NCBI RefSeq assembly: GCF_964656455.1
Contig: NC_135719.1
Span: 68,126,283-68,190,282, forward strand
DNA from: Halichoerus grypus
Taxonomy: Eukaryota; Chordata; Mammalia; Carnivora; Phocidae
Reading direction: 5' to 3'
DNA length: 64,000 nucleotides
Shown here: positions 15,556 to 26,177 of the stretch, one piece after another
How positions within the stretch are numbered: position 1 is the stretch's first letter
Layout: the number at the start of each line of letters is the position of its first letter
The notes under the pieces: model-generated
Seen by the model: only the letters and a program-made list of their open reading frames with translations
The model's database searches: none
What the model was told of the DNA's origin: nothing
Program-made: the position numbers and the translations under genes

Positions 15556-16062
15556 TTTAAAAATACACCCATGATATTGTATACCCATTTTCATGGCAGC
15601 GTTAATTCACAACAGCCAAAAGGTGGAAGTAACCAAAGTGTCATTGACAGATGAATGGACAAGGAAAATGTGGTATATATATAAAATAGAATCTTATTCT
15701 GCCTTAAAAAAGAAAGAAATTCTGATACATGCTACAACATGGATAAACCCTAAGGATATTATTCTAAGTGAAATAAGTCAGTCACAAAAAGATACATACT
15801 GTCTGATTCCACTTGTGAGGTATCTAGAGTAGTCAAATCCATAGAATCAGAAAAGGGTTGTTGCCAGTGATTAGGAGGAGGGGAAAATGGGGAGTTGTTG
15901 TTCAGTAGGTTTAGAGTTTCAGTTTTGCAAGATGAAAAGAGTTCTAGAGATTGGTTGTACAATGTACTAAACACTACTAAATTGTACACTTAAAAATGAT
16001 GAAGATGTTAATTTAGCTATGTGTATTTTACCACAATTAAAACATTTTTTTCATTTAAAAAA
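15556..16062 (+). mobile_element. Old L1 (L1M) 3' end
   Basis: 'cacaacagccaaaaggtgg', 'tgaatggacaaggaaaatg', 'aacatggataaaccctaagg' and 'agtgaaataagtcagtcac' are the C-terminal end of L1 ORF2. An L1M 3' UTR ending in a T/A-rich tail follows. Confidence 0.85.
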
Positions 16063-16450
16063 AGTACATGGGATCACCCTTGTACACCCAATGCAGCTGT
16101 GCATCCTGGCCAGGCCAGGTGCCAACCCTGCCCACCCCTGTGGGCAGAGGGGATTATGCTTCTGGGCTCCACATGACATCTCCTACAAAAGTTCACTCCC
16201 TCAAGACTGGGAGAGGTAGCTGATTTGCCTAATATACAGAAAAAGTCAGTCAAAATGAGACAGGAATATGTTCCAAATGAAAGAACAAGACAAGACATCA
16301 GAAAAAGACATTGTGACACAGAGATAAGCAATCTTCCTGATAGAGTTCAAAGTGGTGACCATAAAGATGCTCACTGAACTTGGGAAAAGAATGGATGAAC
16401 ACAGTGAGATCCTCAACAAAGAGATAGAAAATATAAGAAATTTCCAAACA

Positions 16451-16554
16451 GGGACACCTAGCTGGCTCAGTAGTAGAAAATGTGAGTTGATTTCAAAGTC
16501 ATGAGTGTGAGCCCAACATTGGGCATAGAGCTTACTTAAAAAGAAAAAAAAAAA
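16451..16554 (+). mobile_element. Older CAN-SINE, short form
   Basis: 'gggacacctagctggctcag' to 'cattgggcatagagcttact' plus A tail. This short form lacks the CT-rich 3' region and belongs to an older subfamily. Confidence 0.8.
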
Positions 16555-16764
16555 TGGTTATGTCAATTATATCTCAATAAAACTGAAAAAAATATTTAAA
16601 AGTTTCAAACAAGTTACAGAGCTGAAGAAAACAATAATTGAACTAAAAAATACACTAGAGGGGTTCAAAGCAGACTGGATAAAGCTGAAGACTGGTCAAT
16701 GAGCTAGAATACAAAGCAATAGAACTCACCCAGACAGATTAGCAAAAAGAAAAAAGCATTTTTA

Positions 16765-16958
16765 TTTTTTATTTTTTTAAAAAGATTTTACTTATTTATT
16801 TGACAGCGAGAGAGGGAACACAAGCAACGGGAGTGGGAGAGGGAGAAGCAGGCTCCCCGCTGAGCAGGGAACCTGAGGTGGGGCTCGATCCCAGGATCCT
16901 GGGATCATGACCTGAGCCGAAGGCAGACGTCCAATGACTGAGCCACCCAGGTGCTCTG
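16765..16958 (-). mobile_element. CAN-SINE, reverse
   Basis: Starts with T/A tail and ends 'ctgagccacccaggtgctc'. Duplication aaaaaagcattttta (16750-16764) versus aaaaaagaattttta (16959-16973), 14 of 15. Confidence 0.93.
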
Positions 16959-17140
16959 AAAAAAGAATTTTTAAAAATTAAGGTAACTTAGACCAAGTGG
17001 GATTTATTCCTGGGCTGCAAGGTTGGTTCAACATCTGCAAATCAATCAATGTGATACAATACATTAATAAAAGAAAGAACAAGAACCATATGACCCTCTC
17101 AATAGATGCAGAAAAAGCATTTGACAAAGTACAGCATTCT

Positions 17141-17348
17141 TTTTTTTTTTTTTTTTTTTAAGATTTTTATTTATTTATTTGACAGAGAGAGAGACAGCGA
17201 GAGAGGGAACACAAGCAGGGGGAGTGGGAGAGGGAGAAGCAGGCTTCCCGCCGAGCAGGGAGCCCGATGTGGGGCTCGAACCCAGGACCCTGGGATCATG
17301 ACCTGAGCCAAAGGCAGACGCTTAACGACTGAGCCACCCAGGCGCCCC
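17141..17348 (-). mobile_element. CAN-SINE, reverse, inside the younger L1
   Basis: Long poly-T start; head complement ends gcgcccc. Perfect 13-bp duplication agtacagcattct at 17128-17140 and 17349-17361, splitting the L1 reverse transcriptase frame. Confidence 0.96.
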
Positions 17349-18378
17349 AGTACAGCATTCTTTCTTGATTAAAACTCTTCAGAGTGTAGGGATAGAGGGT
17401 ACATACATCAATATTATAAAAGCCATCTATGAAAAGCCCACAGTGAGTATCATTCTCAATAGGGAAAAACAGAGCTTTCCCCCTAAGGTCAGGAACACAG
17501 CAGGGATGTCCACTATCACCACTGCTATTCAACATTGTACTAGAAGTCCTCGCCACAGCAATCAGACAACAAAAAGACATAAAAGGCATCCGAATTGGCA
17601 AGGAAGAAGTCAAACTCTCACTCTTTGCAGATGCTATGATACTTTATATGGAAAACCCAAACAACTCCACCCCAAAACTGCTAGAACTCATACAGGAATT
17701 CAGTAAAGTTACATTTCTATACACCAACAACAAGACAGAAGAAAGAGAAATTAAGGAGTCGATCCCATTTACAGTTGCACCCAAAACCATAAGATACCTA
17801 GGAATAAATCTAACCAAAGAGGCAAAGGATCTGTACTCAGAAAACTATAAAATACTCATGAAAGAAATTGAGGAAGACATAAAGAAATGGAAAAACGTTC
17901 CATGCTCATGGATTGGAAGAACAAATATTGTGACGATGTCAATGCTACCTAGAGCAATCTACACATTTAATGCAATCCCCATCAAAATACCATCCACTTT
18001 TTTCAAAGAAATGGAACAAATAATCCTAAAATTTGTATGGAACCAGAAAAGACCCCAAATAGTCAGAGGAACGTTGAAAAAGAAAAGCAAAGCTGGCAGC
18101 ATCACAATTCCGGACTTCCAGCTCTATTACAAAGCTGTCATCATCAAGACAGTATGGTACTGGCACAAAAACAGACACATAGATCAATGGAACAGAATAG
18201 AGAGCCCAGAAATGGACCCTCAACTCTATGGTCAACTAATCTTTGACAAAGCAGGAAAGAATGTCCAATGGAAAAAAGACAGTCTCTTCAACAAATGGTG
18301 TTGGGAAAATTGGACAGCCACATGCAGAAGAATGAAACTGGACCATTTCCTTACACCACACACAAAAATAGACTCCGA

Positions 18379-18577
18379 GGGGCACCTGGGTGGCTCAGTC
18401 GTTAAGCGTCTGCCTTCGGCTCAGGTCATGATCCCAGGGTCCTGGGATCGAGCCCTGCATCAGGCTCCCTGCTCAGCGGGAAGCCTGCTTCTCCCTCTCC
18501 CACTCCCCCTGCTTGTGTTCCCTCTCTCGCTGTGTCTCTCTCTGTCAAATAAATAAATAAAAAAAAAAAAAAAAAAA
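18379..18577 (+). mobile_element. CAN-SINE inside L1 ORF2
   Basis: Full-length, ends in an uninterrupted A-run of about 20, suggesting a recent insertion. Duplication agactccga at 18370-18378 and 18578-18586. Confidence 0.95.
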
Positions 18578-19371
18578 AGACTCCGAATGGTTGAAAGACC
18601 TAAATGTGAGACAGGAGTCCATCAAAATCCTAGAGGAGAACACAGGCAGCAACCTCTTCGACCTCAGCTGCAGCATCTTCTTCCTAGAAACCTCACCAAA
18701 GGCAAGGGAAGCAAGGGCAAAAATGAACTATTGGGACTTCATCAAGATAAAAAGCTTTTGCACAGCAAAAGAAACAGTCAACAAAACCAAAAGACAACTG
18801 ACAGAATGGGAGAAGATATTTGCAAATGACATATCAGATGAAGGGCTAGTATCCAAAATCTATAAAGAACTTCTTAAACTCAACACCCAAAGAACAAATG
18901 ATCCAATCAAGAAATGGGCAGAAGACATGAACAGACATTTTTCCAAAGAAGACATCCAAATAGCCAACAGACACATGAAAAAGTGCTCAACATCGCTCAG
19001 CATCAGGGAAATCCAAATCAAAACCTCAGTGAGATACCACCTCACACTAGTCAGAATGGCTAAAATTAACAAGTCAGGAAACGACAGATGTTGGCGAGGA
19101 TGCGGAGAAAGGGGAACCCTCCTACACTGTTGGTGGGAATGCAAGCTGGTGCAGCCATTCTGGAAAACAGTATGGAGGTTCCTCAAAAAGTTGAAAATAG
19201 AGCTGCCCTACGATCCAGCAATTGCACTACTGGGTATTTACCCCAAAAATTCAAATGTAGTGATCCAAAGGGGTACATGCACGCCAATGTTTATAGCAGC
19301 AATGTCCACAATAGCCAAACTATGGAAAGAGCCAAGATGTCCATCAACAGATGAGTGGATAAAGAAAATGT

Positions 19372-19373
<2 letters not shown>

Positions 19374-19413
<40 letters not shown>
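19374..19413. repeat. (TA)n microsatellite, about 20 units
   Basis: Pure TA run within the L1 ORF2 3' coding end, where L1 copies normally have only a few TA units (tggtatatata). Likely polymorphic. Confidence 0.95.
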
Positions 19414-19417
<4 letters not shown>

Positions 19418-19964
19418 ATTATGCAGCCATCAAAAAGAACAAAATCTTGCCATTTGCAATGACGTGGATGGAACTAGAGGGTATTATGCTAAGCGAAATA
19501 AGTCAATCAGAGAAAGACATGTATCATATGATCTCACAGATATGAGGAATTCTTAATCTCAGGAAACAAACTGAGGGTTGCTGGAGGGGTAGGGGTGGGA
19601 GGGATGGGGTGGCTGGGTGATAGACATTGGGGAGAGTATGTGCTATGGTGAGCACTGTGAATTGTGTAAGACTGATGAATCACAGACCTGTACCTCTGAA
19701 ACAAATAATACATTATATGTTAAAAAAAAAAAAAAAAAAGAAGATAGTAGGAAGGGAAAAATGAAGGGGGGGAAATCGGAGGGGGAGACGAACCATGAGA
19801 GACTATGGACTCTGAGAAACAAACTGAGGGTCCTAGAGAGGAGGGGGAGTGGGGGGAATGGGTTAGCCTGGTGATGGGTATTAAAGAGGGCATGTATTGA
19901 AGGAGCATTGGGTGTTATACGCAAACAATGAGTCATGGAACACTACATCAAAAACTAATGATGT

Positions 19965-20162
19965 GGGGTGCCTGAGTGGCTCAGTCATTAAGCATCTGCC
20001 TTCGGCTCGGGTCATGATCCCAGGATCCTGGGATCGAGCCCCGCATCGGGCTCCCTGCTCCACGGGAAGGCTGCTTCTCCTCTCCCACTCCCCCTGCTTG
20101 TGTTCCCTCTCTCGCTGTCTCTCTCTCTGTCAAATAAATAAATAAAATCTTAAAGAAAAAAA
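19965..20162 (+). mobile_element. CAN-SINE in the L1 3' UTR
   Basis: Perfect 15-bp duplication aaaaactaatgatgt at 19950-19964 and 20163-20177, duplicating the L1 3' UTR near its end. Confidence 0.95.
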
Positions 20163-20869
20163 AAAAACTAATGATGTATGGTGATTAACATAATAAAATA
20201 AAATTAAAAAAAAATTTAAGGTAATTTAAAGAACCTTTCAGGCAACATCAAGCAGAATAACATTTGCATAATATGGGTCCCAGAAGAAAAAGAGAAAGTT
20301 AAAGAGCCAATAAGCTTATATGAAAAGATAATGGCTGAAAATTTACCTAATCTGGTGGAGGAAACAGAGATACAGATCCAGGAAACCAGAGAGTCCCAGA
20401 GACAAACCCAAAGATACCCACACCAAGATATATTATAATTAAATGGCAAAAGTTAGGATCCTAAAAGCAGCAAGAGAAAAACAACTTATTACATACAAAG
20501 GAAACTCCATACAGCTATCAGCAGATTTTTCAGTAGAAACTTGGCAAGCCAGAAGAGAATAACATGAGATACTCAAAACACAGCAAGGATAAAACTTCCA
20601 ACCAAGAATTCTCTACCTTGCAAGGTTATCATTCAGAACTGAAGGAGAAATTAAGAGTTCACCAATAAGCAAAAGCTAAAGGAATTCATCACCACTAAAC
20701 TAGTCTTACAAAGAATGTTAAAGGGACTTCTTTAAACTGGAAAGAAATGGCACTAATCAATAACAAAGACAATATGCATAAGTAAAAATCCCTGGAAAAA
20801 GTAGATATATAGTAAACATAGTGTATCAATCACTTATTTAGCAAGCATGATGTTTAAAAGACAAAAACA

Positions 20870-20999
20870 GCACCTGGGTGGTGCAGTTGGTTAAGGGTCC
20901 AACTCTTGGTTTTGGCTCAGGTTGTGGTCTCAAACTCGTGAGATTGAGCCCCATGTTGGGCTCCACACTCAGTGGAGAGTCTGCTTAAGACTCTCTCCT
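20870..20999 (+). mobile_element. CAN-SINE, older, 3'-truncated or interrupted
   Basis: 'gcacctgggtggtgcagttg' to 'gtctgcttaagactctctcc', directly followed by another SINE at 21000. Confidence 0.85.
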
Positions 21000-21194
21000 G
21001 GGGCACCTGGGTGGCTCAGTTGGTTAAGCATCTGCCTTCACCTCAGGTCATGATCCTAGGTCATGGGATCAAGCCCCGCATCAGGTTCCCTGCTCAGCAG
21101 GGAGCCTGCTCCTCCCTCTCCCTCTCTCTGTTGCTCCCGTGGCTTATGCACTCTCTCTCTGTCAAGTAAATAAATAAAATCTTAAAAAAAAATT
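21000..21194 (+). mobile_element. CAN-SINE abutting the previous one
   Basis: 'ggggcacctgggtggctcag' to 'aaataaataaaatctt' and A tail. First of the two downstream members of a three-SINE tandem cluster. Confidence 0.92.
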
Positions 21195-21205
21195 TAAGTG
21201 GCTGA

Positions 21206-21381
21206 GGGGCACCTGGGTGGAATAGTCAGTTAGGTGTCTGACTTTTGATTTCAGCTCAGGTTGTGATCTTGGAGTCATGAGATTGAGCCCATGTCAGGCT
21301 CCACGCTCTGGTGCAGAGTCTGCACTGGATTCTCTCTCTGCTCCTCCCCCCTCTCCAAAATAAATAAATCTTAAAAAATAT
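21206..21381 (+). mobile_element. CAN-SINE, older subfamily
   Basis: 'ggggcacctgggtggaatag' to 'aaataaataaatctt'. Its 3' third is part of the 156-bp tandem duplication at 21306-21617. Confidence 0.88.
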
Positions 21382-21617
21382 TAAAGTGACTGAATGGATA
21401 AAAAACAAAACCTAACTGCACACTGTCTACAAGAGACTCACTTCAGAAGTAAGGACACAGACTCTGGTGCAGAGTCTGCACTGGATTCTCTCTCTGTTCC
21501 TCCCCCCTCTCCAAAATAAATAAATCTTAAAAAATATTAAAGTGACTGAATGGATAAAAAATAAAACCTAACTGCACACTGTCTACAAGAGACTCACTTC
21601 AGAAGTAAGGACACAGA
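21306..21617. repeat. 156-bp direct tandem duplication (two units)
   Basis: Units 21306-21461 and 21462-21617 align without gaps and differ at two positions (tctgctcc/tctgttcc and aaaacaaa/aaaataaa). Each holds the SINE 3' end plus L1M ORF2 sequence, so the duplication followed the SINE insertion. Confidence 0.95.
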
Positions 21618-21710
21618 CTGAAAGTGAAGAGATGGAGAAAGATATCCCATGTAAATGGAAGTTAAAAAAAAAAAAAGGTAGCAATACTCATAGCAGACAA
21701 AATAGACTTT

Positions 21711-21917
21711 ATTTTTATTTATTTTTATTTTTTTAAGGTTTTATTTATTTATTTGAGAGAGAGAGAATGAGAGAGAGCATGAGAGGGAGGAGGGTCAGAG
21801 GGAGAAGCAGACTCCCTGCTGTGCAGGGAGCCCAATGTGGGACTCGATCCGGGACTCCAGGATCATGACCTGAGCCGAAGGCAGTTGCCTAACCAAATGA
21901 GCCACCCAGGCACCCCC
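21711..21917 (-). mobile_element. CAN-SINE, reverse (first of two at one target site)
   Basis: Flanked by aaaatagacttta at 21698-21710 and 21918-21930. It ends 'ccacccaggcaccccc'. Confidence 0.95.
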
Positions 21918-21930
21918 AAAATAGACTTTA

Positions 21931-22135
21931 TTTTTTTTTTAAGATTTTATTTATTTATTTTGGCAGAGAGAGAGAGAGACAGCGAGAGAGGGAACACAAG
22001 CAGGGGGAGTGGGAGAGAGAGAAGCAGGCTTCTCGCCGAGCAGGGAGACTGATGTGGGGCTCGATCCCAGGACCCTGGGATCATGACCTGAGCCAAAGGC
22101 AGACGCTTAACAACTGAGCCACCCAGGCGCCCCCC
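21931..22135 (-). mobile_element. CAN-SINE, reverse (second of two at one target site)
   Basis: Starts at the middle copy of the duplication and ends before a third copy, aaatagacttta at 22136-22147. Its body belongs to the 'gacagcgagagagggaac' subfamily, distinct from its neighbour. Confidence 0.95.
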
Positions 22136-22395
22136 AAATAGACTTTAAAACAAAGGCTGCAATCATAGACAAAGAAGTACATTACATAATGATAAAGGGG
22201 TCAATCCAACAAGAAGACATAACATTTATAAATGTATATGCACCCAACATAGAAGCATCAAGATATAGAGAGTAAATATTTAATGGATCTAAAGGGAGAA
22301 ATTGACAGCAATACAATAATAGTAAGGGACTTTATCACCCCACTTACATCAATGGATAGATTATCCAAGCATAAAATTGATAAGAAAACATTGGC

Positions 22396-22608
22396 CTTGG
22401 GCGCCTGGGTGGCTCACTTGTTACGCATCTGCCTTCAGCTCAGGTCATGGTCCCAAAGTCCTGGGATTGAGCCCCGCATCAGGCTTCCTGCTCAGCAGGA
22501 AGCCTGCTTCTCCCTCTCCCACTCCCCCTGTTTTTGTTCCCTCTCTCGCTGTCTCTGTCAAATAAATAAAATCTTTAAAAAAAGAAATAGTTATTTTAAA
22601 AAAAAGAA
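22396..22608 (+). mobile_element. CAN-SINE
   Basis: Full-length with a complex A-rich tail. Perfect 13-bp duplication agaaaacattggc at 22383-22395 and 22609-22621. Confidence 0.94.
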
Positions 22609-22817
22609 AGAAAACATTGGCATTAAGCAACACACTAGACCAGATGGATTTAATAGATATATACACAATATTCCATCCAAAAGCAACAGAATAAGCATTC
22701 TTCTCACATGGAACATTCTCTAGGATTTTAGGGCCACAAAATTCATGTTAGGCCACAAAATTCAAGAAGACTGAAATCATAACCATCTTCTCCGACTACA
22801 ATGGTATGAAACTAGAA

Positions 22818-22905
22818 ATCAATTACCAGAAGAAAACTGGAAAAACCATTAAAATGTGGAGATCAATTACCAGAAGAAAACTGGAAAAACCATTAAAGTG
22901 TGGAT
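22818..22905. repeat. 44-bp tandem duplication (two units)
   Basis: 'atcaattaccagaagaaaac' recurs 44 bases later (22818 and 22862) with one visible difference (aaaatgtgga versus aaagtgtgga), inside the old L1M ORF2. Confidence 0.9.
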
Positions 22906-22923
22906 GTTAAACAACAGGCTAAT

Positions 22924-23036
22924 GCGGGTGCTTCGCTGGCTCAGTTAGTTGGTAATGCATGCGACTCTTGATCTCGAGGTTGTGGGTTCAAGCCCCACAT
23001 TGGGTGTAGAGATTACTTAAAAGTAAAATCTTTAAC
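22924..23036 (+). mobile_element. Old short tRNA-like SINE
   Basis: 'cgggtgcttcgctggctcag' then 'gttgtgggttcaagcccca', a well-kept pol III B box, then 'gggtgtagagattacttaaa'. Short form without CT-rich body; not a tRNA gene, since it has no closed acceptor stem. Confidence 0.8.
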
Positions 23037-23342
23037 AAACAATAAACACCATGCTAATGAACAACCAATGGGTCATCAAAAAATCAAAGAAGAAATTTAA
23101 AAATACCTAGAGACAAATGAAAATAGAAATACAACACACCAAAATTTTTGGGAGATGCAGCAAAATAGTTCTAAGAGGGAAGATCATAGCAATATAGCCT
23201 TACTTCGAGAAACAAGAAAAATATCACATTTAACTTTACACCTAAAGGAGACAGAAAAAGAACAAAGGAAGCTCAAAGTCAGTAGAAAGAAGGAAATACT
23301 GAAGATCAGAGTGGAAATAAATGGAGAATAAAAAAAAAAAGA

Positions 23343-23550
23343 GGGGCATCTGGGTGGCTCAGTCAGTTGAGCATCTGACTCTTGATTTCGGCTCGGGTCA
23401 TGATCTCGGGGTCGTGGGATTGAGCCCCATGTCAGGCTCTGAGCTGAGCGTGGAGCCTGCTTGGTATTCCCTCTCTCCCTCTCCTTTTGCCCCTTCCCCA
23501 CCTCTCCCTCTCTCTCGCAAGAAAAAAACAAAAAAAAAAACAAAATAAAA
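23343..23550 (+). mobile_element. CAN-SINE, older subfamily
   Basis: 'ggggcatctgggtggctcag', 'gactcttgatttcggctcgg', 'gagcgtggagcctgcttgg', ending in an A-rich tail. Confidence 0.88.
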
Positions 23551-25260
23551 AATTTAAAAATAAAAATACCACTAAAGGTAACTATAAAAAAGAAAAAGAA
23601 AAAAGAAAAGATCAATGAAACTAAGAGCTGGAAAGATAAACAAAATTGACAGATCTCTAGCTAGACTAATGAAGAAAAAAAAAGAGAGCTCTAATAAAAT
23701 TAGAAATTAAAGAGAGGTTACAACTGACAGAAATACAAAGGATCATATGAACAATATATGCCAACAAATTGAACAATACAGAAGAAATGAATAAATTCCT
23801 AGAAACATACACTTTTCCAAAAGTAAGTGTTCGAATAAGTGACTTCAGTAAATAGAAATAGAAATAGAAAGTCTGAATAGACTAGTAAGGAGAATGAATC
23901 AGTAATCAAAAACCTCCCAACAAATGAAAGTCCAGGACCAGATGGCTTCACTGGTGAATTCTACCAAACATTTAAGAAAAAGTTAATACTTATCCTTCTC
24001 CAACTCCTCCAAAAAAATCAAAGAAGAAGGAACATTTCCAAACTCATTTTATGAGGGCAGCATCACCCCAGTAACAAAACCAGACAAGCCACCCCACACA
24101 ATGCACACATGCATACACACACACACATTACAGGCTAATATCACTGATGAACATAGATGCAAAAATTCTCAACAAAATTTAGCAAACTGAATTCAACAAT
24201 GGATTAAAATAATAATATACTGTGTTCAAGTGGAATTTATTCCAGGGATGCAAAGATAGTTCAGCATCCACAAATCAACATAATATACCACATTAATAAA
24301 ATGAAGGATAAAAATCATATGACCATCTCTATAGATGCAGAAAAGGCATTTGAAAAACTTCAACATCCATTTTTAATGGTTTAGAGGGAAACCATCAACA
24401 AAGATGGTTTAGAGGGAACATACCTAAACATAATAAAGGCAATATATGACAAGCCCACAGTAAACATCATACTCAATGGTGGAAAGCTGAAAGCTTTTGC
24501 TCTAAGAACAGGAATAAGACAAGGATGTCCACTCTTGCCACTTTTATCCAACAGAGTATTGGAAGTCCTAGACACAGGAATTAGGCAAGAAAAAGAAATA
24601 AAAGGCATTCAAATTAGAAAGGAAGAAGTAAAACTATGACTACTTGCAGTTTACATGATACTTTATATAAAAAACTCAAAAGATTCTACCAAGAAAGTGT
24701 TAGAATATTCTAAGTGACTTCAGTAAACAGGATACAAAACTAACATACAGTAATCCATAGTGTTTCTATATATTAATAGTGAATTATCAGAAAGAAATTA
24801 AGAAAACAATCTGATTTATAATTGCATTCAAAAAAATAAAATACGGATATAAATTTAACCAAAGAGATGAAAGACCTATACACTGAAAACTTTAAAACAC
24901 TGATGAAAGAAATGGAAGAAGATACAAATAAATGGAAAGATACTCTGTGCTCATGGATTGGAAGAATTATATTGTTAGAATGTCCACACTACCCAAACTA
25001 TAGATTCAATGCAATCCCATCAAAATTCCAATGGTGTTTTTCACAGAACAAATTTAGAAATAATTCTAAAATGTGCATGGAACCACAAAAAACCCCAAAT
25101 AGCCAAAGCAATCTTAAGAAAGAATAACAAAGCTGGAGGTATGAGCTCTCTGATTTTAAACTACAAAGCTATGGTTATCAAAACAGTATGATACTGACAC
25201 AAAAACAGACACACAGATCAAGGCAACAGAATTGAGAGCCCTGTATTAAACCCACATATA

Positions 25261-25440
25261 GGGGCACCTGGGTGGCTCAGTAGGTGGAGCGTCTGCCTTC
25301 GGTTCAGGCCATGAGATCGAGCCCCGCATTGGGCTCCCTGCTCCACGGGAAGCCTGCTTCTCCCTCTCCCACTCCCTCTGCTTGTGTTCCCTCTCTCAGT
25401 GTCTCTCTCTCTGTCAAATAAATAAAATCTTAAAAAAAAA
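25261..25440 (+). mobile_element. CAN-SINE
   Basis: Body lacks the 'tcatgatcccagggtcctgg' block (internal deletion). Perfect 14-bp duplication taaacccacatata at 25247-25260 and 25441-25454. Confidence 0.95.
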
Positions 25441-25911
25441 TAAACCCACATATACATGGACAATTAAGTCATGACAAGGGAGCCAAGAACATACTATGGT
25501 GAAAGGTATTGGAAAAACTGGATCACTATCTTACACCATACACAAAAACTAACAAAATGGATTAAAAACTTGAATGTTATACCTGAACATAAAATTCCTA
25601 AAAAAAAACCACATAGGCAGTAAGCAACTTGACTTTGGTTCCAGCGGTAATTTTGTGGATCAGATTTGAAAGGCAGGGGAAACCAACGCAAAAATAAAGA
25701 TTACTTCAAACTAAAATGCTTCTGCACATTGAAAGAAACATCATCGAAATGGAAAGGCAACCTACTGAATGGGAGATTTCTGCAAGTCATGTATCAGACC
25801 AGGGATTAATATCCAAAATATATAAAGAACTCAAACAACTCAAAAGCACAACAACAATAAAAAACAAACAACCTGATTAAAAAATGGGCAGAGGATCTGA
25901 ATAGACATTTA

Positions 25912-25967
25912 GTATATCCACAGATACGTGCAACCATCATCACTGTCAATTTTAGAACATTTTCATT
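25912..25967 (-). mobile_element. Short antisense L1 3' fragment
   Basis: 'ccacagatacgtgcaaccat' and 'ttttagaacattttcatta' read as the reverse complement of an L1M 3' end, abutting the sense L1M. It could be an inversion or a separate insertion. Confidence 0.55.
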
Positions 25968-25982
25968 ACAGTGGTCAATTCT

Positions 25983-26177
25983 TTTTTTTTTTTTAAGATT
26001 TATTTATTCGAGAGAGCGAGAAAGAGAGAGAGAGTACATGAGGGGGGGAGGGTTAGAGGGAGAAGCAGCCTCCTCGCCGAGCAGGGAGCCCGATGCGGGA
26101 CTCGATCCAGGGACTCCAAGATCATGACCTGAGCCGAAGGCAGTCGCTTAACCAACTGAGCCACCCAGGCGCCCCAG
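25983..26177 (-). mobile_element. CAN-SINE, reverse
   Basis: Perfect 15-bp duplication acagtggtcaattct at 25968-25982 and 26178-26192. Confidence 0.96.

Larger units (their letters stand above)
17362..19556 (+). pseudogene. L1 ORF2 remnant (reverse transcriptase to C-terminal end), inactivated
   Basis: From the RT palm ('[13 protein letters not shown]') to the ORF2 C-terminal domain ('[18 protein letters not shown]'). The catalytic FADD-type motif reads FADA at 17624-17635 (gat gct), so the second catalytic aspartate is lost. A frameshift lies at about 17470-17520, and the SINE at 18379-18577 splits the frame. The 5' half, including the endonuclease, is absent. A (TA)n expansion sits in the C-terminal part at 19374. 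Confidence 0.9.
16988..20210 (+). mobile_element. Younger carnivore L1, 5'-truncated, with ORF2 RT region and full 3' UTR
   Basis: Begins inside the reverse transcriptase ('gggatttattcctgggctgc', 'gatgcagaaaaagcatttga'), continues through the ORF2 C-terminus to 19556, then the 3' UTR. The UTR has an internal A-run at about 19721, 'gggtgttatacgcaaacaat' and the end 'gtgattaacataataaaat'. The flanks 'aattaaggtaactta' and 'atttaaggtaattta' look like a diverged target-site duplication in older L1M ORF1. SINEs at 17141, 18379 and 19965 interrupt it. Confidence 0.9.
16075..25912 (+). mobile_element. Old near-complete L1M element, broken by a younger L1 and many SINEs
   Basis: 5' UTR/ORF1 start ('gaaagaacaagacaagacat', 'gaatggatgaacacagtgag') at 16075-16750. 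ORF1 resumes at about 20211 ('agcaagagaaaaacaactta', 'gttaaagggacttctttaaa'). ORF2 endonuclease region at about 21390-22330 ('tatatgcacccaacatagaa'), reverse transcriptase region at about 23700-25200 ('gatgcagaaaaggcatttga', 'ggatgtccactcttgcc'), and the ORF2 end near 25900. Many stops and indels; dead. At least eleven later insertions interrupt it. Confidence 0.85.

Noticed and set aside
22924..23036. tRNA gene suggested by a good B box (gggttcaagcccca)
   Set aside because: No acceptor stem closes it and it continues into a SINE tail. It belongs to the tRNA-derived short SINE family, as do the heads of the other SINEs.
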